64,000 nucleotides of DNA from contig NZ_JBHSKT010000010.1 of assembly GCF_042657365.1 (NCBI RefSeq), forward strand, positions 62,001-126,000, given 5' to 3'. Both the position numbers and the translations under genes were made by a program. Of this stretch, positions 59,220 through 64,000 are shown one piece after another. Each line of letters opens with the position of its first letter. Position 1 is the stretch's first letter. The DNA comes from Adhaeribacter_A terreus (GTDB lineage Bacteria > Bacteroidota > Bacteroidia > Cytophagales > Hymenobacteraceae). The notes below the pieces were generated by a model, which was given only the letters and a program-made list of their open reading frames with translations, had not been told where the DNA came from and did not search any database.

Positions 59220-59838
59220 CCGCAAAAGCCTGGTTTATGGTAAGCGGCGGCGCCAGGTGCAGGGTTTTTATCCCGAGTTTATCGGCAGCTTCTATGTGCT
59301 GAATGCTGTCGTCCACGAACAAGGTTTCTTCTTTTTTCAGGTCGTTTTCCTGCAGAATGCGCTCAAAAATAGAAGCGTTCGGCTTGCGGTCGTCCACCAG
59401 GTGCGAGTAATAGCATTTATCAAAAAGCTCATCCAGCGCCGGCATATCGTGGTTGTCCTGCACAATTTTATTAAAGGCTATCAGATGAATGGCGTTGGTA
59501 TTGCTAAGCAGGAAAAGTTTATGGTTTTTGTGCAATTTGCGCAGCAGTGCAATGCGTTCCGCCGGAATATCGAGCAGCAAAGCGTTCCAGGCGTCATCAA
59601 TTTGCTCATCGGTAGCATCGAGCTGGTAATATTCGCGCACTTTCTCCCGGAAAGCCTCATTGGAAATCCTCCCCGTTTCCAGTTCATCGAACAAAGCAGA
59701 CTGGGCCTGCTGGTTAAACTCAATGGTTGCGTTCGCTTTAGAAAGTTTTTTAAAGGCGTCGATGGTTTTTTGGTAATCGATATTGATGATCACCCCGCCA
59801 AGGTCGAAGATGATATTTTTAATAGTAGCCGGAATCAC
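59209..59838 (-). CDS. HAD-superfamily hydrolase (YihX-like)
   Basis: 209 aa if it starts at the GTG at 59838 (VIPATIKN); a longer frame from a GTG at 59892 is also open and no ATG is available before motif I. Motif I is FDLGGVIINID, motif II LLSNTNAIH, then a Lys/Asp set in DDRKPNASIF and the metal pair in FVDDSIQHIEAA. The cap is the helical type (C1). Close relatives are sugar-phosphate phosphatases such as YihX (glucose 1-phosphate). It is cotranscribed with the M50 gene. Confidence 0.85.
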   Translation of the reverse strand: MIPATIKNIIFDLGGVIINIDYQKTIDAFKKLSKANATIEFNQQAQSALFDELETGRISNEAFREKVREYYQLDATDEQIDDAWNALLLDIPAERIALLRKLHKNHKLFLLSNTNAIHLIAFNKIVQDNHDMPALDELFDKCYYSHLVDDRKPNASIFERILQENDLKKEETLFVDDSIQHIEAADKLGIKTLHLAPPLTINQAFADAV

Positions 59839-59922
59839 AGATATTTTTTTTTGATTTGTTGCGAAATTAAGGTTTAATCCGTAGAATTGCACTCCAAATC
59901 AGAAAGAACCTTTCTTTTTGAC

Positions 59923-59996
59923 GGGCCTATAGCTCATTCGGTTAGAGCAACTGACTCATAATCAGTAGGTGCTTGGTTCGATTCCAAGTGGGCCCA
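59923..59996 (+). tRNA. tRNA with anticodon CAT (elongator Met or Ile2)
   Basis: GGGCCTA acceptor stem pairs with TGGGCCC, D arm AGCTC...GAGC, anticodon stem ACTGA/TCAGT with loop CTCATAA giving CAT, and a TTGGTTCGATTCCAA T arm. Discriminator base A; CCA is not encoded. Elongator tRNA-Met is the likely identity, but an Ile2 tRNA (lysidine-modified CAT) cannot be excluded from sequence alone. Confidence 0.92.
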
Positions 59997-60002
59997 CAAA
60001 TT

Positions 60003-60041
60003 AAAAGCCCTTACAGCTGTAAAAGTTGTAAGGGCTTTTTT
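60003..60041 (+). terminator. Terminator of the tRNA gene
   Basis: AAAAGCCCTTACA pairs with TGTAAGGGCTTTT around CGTAAAAGT-like loop, followed by a T run, 7 bases after the tRNA. Confidence 0.85.
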
Positions 60042-60145
60042 ATTTGTCAGCAAACTGTTTCCAATTTCGTTTAAGTTGGTTTTAGGTCAGCCTGAATAAC
60101 CTATACCGAGCCGGGCTTAAAGGCTAAACAGCTGCTGGATAATGC

Positions 60146-60515
60146 TTATAAGATCAGCGTCTGGATTTCTGAAAGTAGTTCTTCGGCCGTAAAAGGTTTT
60201 TTAAGAAAGGTATTGGCGCCAAGCAGTAAACTTTTAGCTTCCTGGGCTATTTCATTCTGCATGGTAATAATAATAATGGGAATTGAAAGTTCCGGCAAGT
60301 GTTTCCGTATCAATTCAGTGGCTGTATAGCCATCCATTTCCGGCATTTCCACATCCATCAGGATCAAATCGAATTGCCGGGTCTGTAATTTATCCAAAGC
60401 CTCTCTCCCATTTCCGGCAATCTCGATATTAAAGCCATTTTCCAGAATTATTTTTTTTAATTAACATCTGATAAAACACATCATCTTCTACCAATAATAT
60501 TTCCAGTGTTTTCAT
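60146..60515 (-). pseudogene. Single-domain response regulator with a poly-A frameshift
   Basis: From the ATG at 60515 the frame reads MKTLEILLVEDDVFYQMLIKK, then runs into a run of eight A (reverse strand, 60451-60458) and hits a stop nine codons later. With seven A the frame continues as IILENGFNIEIAGNGREALDK and joins the rest of a CheY-like domain: phospho-acceptor in ILMDVEMPEMDG, conserved Lys in FLKKPF. Total length would be 122 aa, normal for CheY. The frameshift may be a real mutation, a slippage-controlled switch or a sequencing error in a homopolymer. The divergent histidine kinase at 60759 is the likely partner. Confidence 0.8.
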
Positions 60516-60758
60516 AGGTTAAATCATTATTGCAAAATGGTGAAGATCGTTTTCAACTTAGATCCTGAAATTTAAAGGGTTAAAGGTAATATGCTAATTT
60601 TAAATAGTAAAAATTGCGAACTTTGCTACGGTTTAAATTGTCCGGTTAGCACAAAAAACTTAAACACAGCCACTGCACCTGTTCTTGTTAGTAATAACCC
60701 TACTACGTTTACGCACAATTAACCGCTGCAAGGTGCGACCTGCTCATACTTTCCAATT

Positions 60759-62777
60759 ATGAAAATCCTTTTATTACGCATATTGGTTTTATTGCTTTTG
60801 TTATGTCATACAGGATCAGCAAAAGCGCAGGAACCAGTAATAGACAGTATCCGGACTGTACTTAAATTACCCCAAAAAGATTCTGTAAAAGCGATGCTTT
60901 ACTGCCGCCTTGCTGAAAATTATTTTCGTATTGATCCGCAGGAAGCTTTAGCGGCCAGTAAAAAAGCAGAAGAGATTGCCCGGCAATTAAATATGCCTTT
61001 AGTCCGGGCCCGGGCCTTGAATACCATGGGCGTAGCAAATCTCATCCTTTCCGATTTTGACCAAGCAATCAATTCCCATTACAATGCCCTCCGGATCAGA
61101 AAGCAAATGAATGATTCTCTGGGTATGGCCAACTCCATGTTGAATATCGGGAATGTATATTACAAGCTAAACAACCCGGAGAAATGCCTTGAAAATTATC
61201 ATAACGCCTTAGCGATCGCTACCAAACTTAAAGACCTGAAGGCTTTAAGCAAGATCTATAATAATATTGGCTCTGTTTATGAAAGTGAAGAAGATTATGC
61301 CAATGCTCTAGCCTATTTTGAAAAATCCATTAAAATGAAAGAGCAACTGCAGGATCTAAACGGTCTGGCAGTAAGCCTTTTTCATACGGGCAGGGTGTTT
61401 ATTCTAACGAACCAGACAGAAAAGGGGCTGGCATACATGCATAAGGCGCTTGCCCTGGAAATACAGACGAGCAATAATGTGAGCCGGGTTGTTACGTTAC
61501 GCGGTCTTTCGGAAGTGTACCAAAGTTTGAATAATTTTAAACAGGCCTTGAAGTTTGCGCAACAGGGTTATGAACTTGCGAAAACCATTCAATCCAAATC
61601 TGAAATTATGTTTGCCCTGGAACGTTTGCAGGAGGTTTACAGAGCATCGAACGATTACGAAAAGGCATATAAATATTTGAGTCTGGCGGCGGTTTATAGC
61701 GACAGCCTTAATAACGAACAATCGCTTGCTCAGCGGAATGAGCTCGAGATCAAGTACGATACCCAGCAAAAGCAACTCGAAAACCTGAAGCTGTTGTCTG
61801 AAAAAAGTATCCGTGAAAAAGAATTTGAGCGCCGGAACCTGGTTCAGGTTTTAGTAATTTTAATTGCTGTATTGTTATTTATTCTGGCATTGGCGTTCTA
61901 TTTCAGCTGGCGCCGCACAAAAAGCAACAACAAAAAATTAGTAGAGATCAATGGCCAGATCCAGCTCCGGAATCAGGAAATTCAACGTCAGCGGGAAGAG
62001 TTATCGGGCAAATCTGAACTTTTATTGAAGCAGCGAAATGAATTAGAAAAGCTGAATGATTTTAAGAATAGAATTTTCTCTATCATCGGCCACGATCTCC
62101 GTAGTCCGTTTGCTTCTTTGAAAAACTTATTCCTGATTGCACAGACAAGTAAAATGACCGAATCCGAGATCAGAACTTTTTTCCGGTTGCTGGATGAAAA
62201 ATGCGACTTCGCAAACAATTTACTGGACAATGTCTTTTTATGGGCCAGCAGCCAGTTAAGCGGATTGGTTATAAACCTTGAACCCATTCAGGTATCTGAT
62301 CTGGTAGATGAAAATATCAGGTTACTGGAAACCGCAATCGAACAAAAGGACCTGCGCATTACAAATAATATTTCCGATACAATACTACCTTTAACTGAAA
62401 AAGAAAGGCTGAATTTCGTGCTGCGGAACTTAATTTCCAATGCGGTAAAATTCTCTTATCCGGGAGATGCCATCAACATTGATGCCATTGAAACAGATTA
62501 CGAAATAATTATTTCCGTTACCGATTCCGGACAAGGAATTGCAAATGAACACCTTGGTAAACTCTTTACAGCACAGCGCTTTACTACTAACGGTACAAAC
62601 AACGAAAAAGGAACCGGTTTAGGCCTTTTATTATGCAAAGAACTGTTGGAAAGCATCAATGGGAAATTATCGGTGCAAAGCCAACTGGGTGTAGGCACTA
62701 CGTTCACGGTGAAATTACCGAATAAAGTAACTGCTGATAAACCGGTAAAAATGGAAACGCATCCGGCTTTGGTTTAA
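60759..62777 (+). CDS. Sensor histidine kinase with TPR repeats
   Basis: 672 aa. Signal peptide 1-23, then about six TPR repeats (about 40-330; for example GMANSMLNIGNVYYKLNNPEKCLENYHNAL-type units), a helix, one membrane segment (LVQVLVILIAVLLFILALAFYF, about 365-385), a cytoplasmic coiled coil, the H box with FSIIGHDLRSPFASL, N box NAVKFSYPGDAI, G1 DSGQGI and G2 GTGLGLLLC. The TPR part is outside the cell membrane and probably senses a protein or peptide. No DNA-binding regulator is adjacent; the only nearby regulator is the frameshifted CheY-like gene. Confidence 0.92.
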   Translation: MKILLLRILVLLLLLCHTGSAKAQEPVIDSIRTVLKLPQKDSVKAMLYCRLAENYFRIDPQEALAASKKAEEIARQLNMPLVRARALNTMGVANLILSDFDQAINSHYNALRIRKQMNDSLGMANSMLNIGNVYYKLNNPEKCLENYHNALAIATKLKDLKALSKIYNNIGSVYESEEDYANALAYFEKSIKMKEQLQDLNGLAVSLFHTGRVFILTNQTEKGLAYMHKALALEIQTSNNVSRVVTLRGLSEVYQSLNNFKQALKFAQQGYELAKTIQSKSEIMFALERLQEVYRASNDYEKAYKYLSLAAVYSDSLNNEQSLAQRNELEIKYDTQQKQLENLKLLSEKSIREKEFERRNLVQVLVILIAVLLFILALAFYFSWRRTKSNNKKLVEINGQIQLRNQEIQRQREELSGKSELLLKQRNELEKLNDFKNRIFSIIGHDLRSPFASLKNLFLIAQTSKMTESEIRTFFRLLDEKCDFANNLLDNVFLWASSQLSGLVINLEPIQVSDLVDENIRLLETAIEQKDLRITNNISDTILPLTEKERLNFVLRNLISNAVKFSYPGDAINIDAIETDYEIIISVTDSGQGIANEHLGKLFTAQRFTTNGTNNEKGTGLGLLLCKELLESINGKLSVQSQLGVGTTFTVKLPNKVTADKPVKMETHPALV

Positions 62778-62889
62778 AAGATCTTGGCGCCGGAAACCGA
62801 AACACCTGTTCTTACGATGCCCCGCAATTTGAACGAAGGCTTGTAGCATTATTGCACAAATAAGTAGAAGTTATCTCATAAATAGGTTA

Positions 62890-62996
62890 GTCATGTTGAG
62901 CGATAGCGAAACAACTTGTCGGCGGCTGGCAGTCACGTTATTTTTGGCTTTTCTGCTTCCCACCGACGAGGTCCTTCACTCACGTTCAGGATGACA
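62890..62996. repeat. GTCAT-type element with inverted ends
   Basis: GTCATGTTGAGCGATAGCG (62890-) faces CTTCACTCACGTTCAGGATG then ACA (62974-62996), an imperfect inverted repeat spanning 107 bases between the kinase and the exporter gene. Such GTCATnCTGAACG elements are widespread in this phylum. Confidence 0.65.
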
Positions 62997-63048
62997 GGTG
63001 TATTTAGGAGATAGCTTCTAATTCCCCCCGAAAGCTGGAATTCTGTTG

Positions 63049-63056
63049 TACCTTTG
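63049..63056 (+). promoter_or_regulatory. -7 box of the exporter gene
   Basis: TACCTTTG, 19 bases before the ATG at 63076. Confidence 0.6.
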
Positions 63057-63075
63057 CGGCCTTTTATCTTAATCC

Positions 63076-64000
63076 ATGACACGTAAAAAATACCTGGGCC
63101 TGATCCTGATTTTAGGTACCCTCACGGCGCTTGGCCCATTTTCCATCGATATGTACTTGCCTGGCTTCCCGGCTATTGCGCAGGATCTTAAAACTACCAC
63201 TGCCGAAGTTGCCTTGTCATTATCCAGCTTTTTTGTGGGTATTTCGGCCGGGCAACTTTTATACGGTCCCCTACTCGATCGCTTCGGCAGGAAAAAGCCG
63301 CTTTACTTCGGGCTGGTGGTTTACATTTTAAGTTCAATTGCCTGCGCCATGGCTACTTCCATCGATGCCTTGGTAATGTTGCGTTTCGTGCAGGCCGTGG
63401 GCAGTTGCGCCGCCGGGGTTGCTTCGGTGGCCATGGTGCGCGACCTGTTTCCGGTAGAAGAAAGTGCGAAAGTTTTTTCGTTGCTGATGCTCGTAGTAGG
63501 CGTGTCGCCGATGATCGCACCTACGGTGGGCGGTTACGTTACAGTGGCTTTTGGCTGGCAATCGGTTTTCCTGATCCTGGCGGGCATGGGCGCTTGTATT
63601 TTAGCGGCAGTCTATTTCGGTTTACCCGAAAGCAGCAAACCCGATCCTTCATTATCCCTGAAACCAAGACCCATTATCACTAACTTTTTAGCCGTGATCA
63701 GGATCCCGCAATTTGTGACTTACGCACTGGCTGGGGCTGTTTCTTTTTCCGGCTTGCTTACTTACGTTTCCGGATCGCCGCTTTTGTTTATGGAAATATT
63801 TCAGGTAGGCGAAAAAACGTATGGCTGGATCTTCGCATTTCTTTCGCTTGGTTTAATTGGAGCAAGCCAGGTAAACAGCCTCATGCACCGGAAATTTCGC
63901 AGCGAACAGATCATTGTGGTAGCCATCATTTTCCAGGTACTGGTCGGTTTTTTACTCTTTTCCGGTACCGTTTTCGACTGGCTGGGTTTGTACGGAACCA
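63076..64000 (+). CDS. Bcr/CflA-type MFS drug exporter (partial, runs off the end)
   Basis: 308 codons are visible. MFS drug:H+ antiporter with the DHA1 signature FSIDMYLPGFPAIAQDL (about 23-39), motif A GPLLDRFGRKKPL (about 64-76) and motif C-like GVSPMIAPTVGGY (about 139-151). Nine membrane segments are complete in the window. The C-terminus is missing. Substrate unknown; relatives export bicyclomycin, chloramphenicol or sulfonamides. Confidence 0.9.
   Translation, partial: MTRKKYLGLILILGTLTALGPFSIDMYLPGFPAIAQDLKTTTAEVALSLSSFFVGISAGQLLYGPLLDRFGRKKPLYFGLVVYILSSIACAMATSIDALVMLRFVQAVGSCAAGVASVAMVRDLFPVEESAKVFSLLMLVVGVSPMIAPTVGGYVTVAFGWQSVFLILAGMGACILAAVYFGLPESSKPDPSLSLKPRPIITNFLAVIRIPQFVTYALAGAVSFSGLLTYVSGSPLLFMEIFQVGEKTYGWIFAFLSLGLIGASQVNSLMHRKFRSEQIIVVAIIFQVLVGFLLFSGTVFDWLGLYGT

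Overview
The window looks like the chromosome of a member of the Bacteroidota, most likely a Cytophagales/Hymenobacteraceae-type organism. This rests on four secreted proteins with type IX secretion (T9SS) C-terminal sorting domains, Bacteroidota-style -7 boxes (TAnnTTTG) before many genes, a short arginine decarboxylase of the kind seen in this phylum, and a long PurF-type amidotransferase. No rRNA, CRISPR array, prophage or intact insertion sequence was seen. The genus is a guess; the gene content is mostly core metabolism with a few accessory islands.

Layout. 1-8445: start of a secreted protein, then two large T9SS surface proteins sharing a nearly identical C-terminal module. 8784-19216: a PurF-type amidotransferase and a nuoHIJKLMN operon (complex I membrane arm) with its own promoter in front of nuoH. 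19328-26776: an M43 metalloprotease secreted by T9SS, murI, an RDD membrane protein, an ABC-F ATPase and a MORN/TonB-like protein. 26775-34190: copper ATPase copA next to an HMA-AraC fusion regulator, an unknown protein, a class III CoA-transferase, and a DUF898-M48 peptidase pair. 34424-45485: a PKD-like T9SS protein, a DEAD-box helicase, menA, a glutathione peroxidase lipoprotein, a broken gene, then argS, an arginase-type enzyme and an arginine decarboxylase. 45683-47745: a second MORN-like protein, a ParE/RelE toxin-antitoxin pair and an AHSA1/SRPBCC protein. 47810-57252: a nucleotide-salvage-like island (PRPP synthetase, AMP/thymidine phosphorylase, MBL/beta-CASP nuclease, P2-type cation ATPase, ATP-cone/endonuclease fusion). 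58077-64000: an M50 protease, a HAD hydrolase, a tRNA with anticodon CAT, a response regulator carrying a poly-A frameshift, a TPR histidine kinase and the start of a Bcr/CflA-type exporter.

The most unusual content lies between the genes. A roughly 30-bp interspersed repeat (ACTTTTT, 6-9 variable bases, then AAAnCATAGCGTTTT) occurs about 25 times, nearly always intergenic, once inside nuoM, and in three places expanded into a perfect or near-perfect hairpin. Two four-palindrome BIME-like cassettes (29136-29260 and 57810-57923) share one scaffold but carry different core words. GC-rich CCCCT palindromes, a GTCAT family and a 136-bp inverted-repeat element add to this. I could identify no transposase for any of them in the window.
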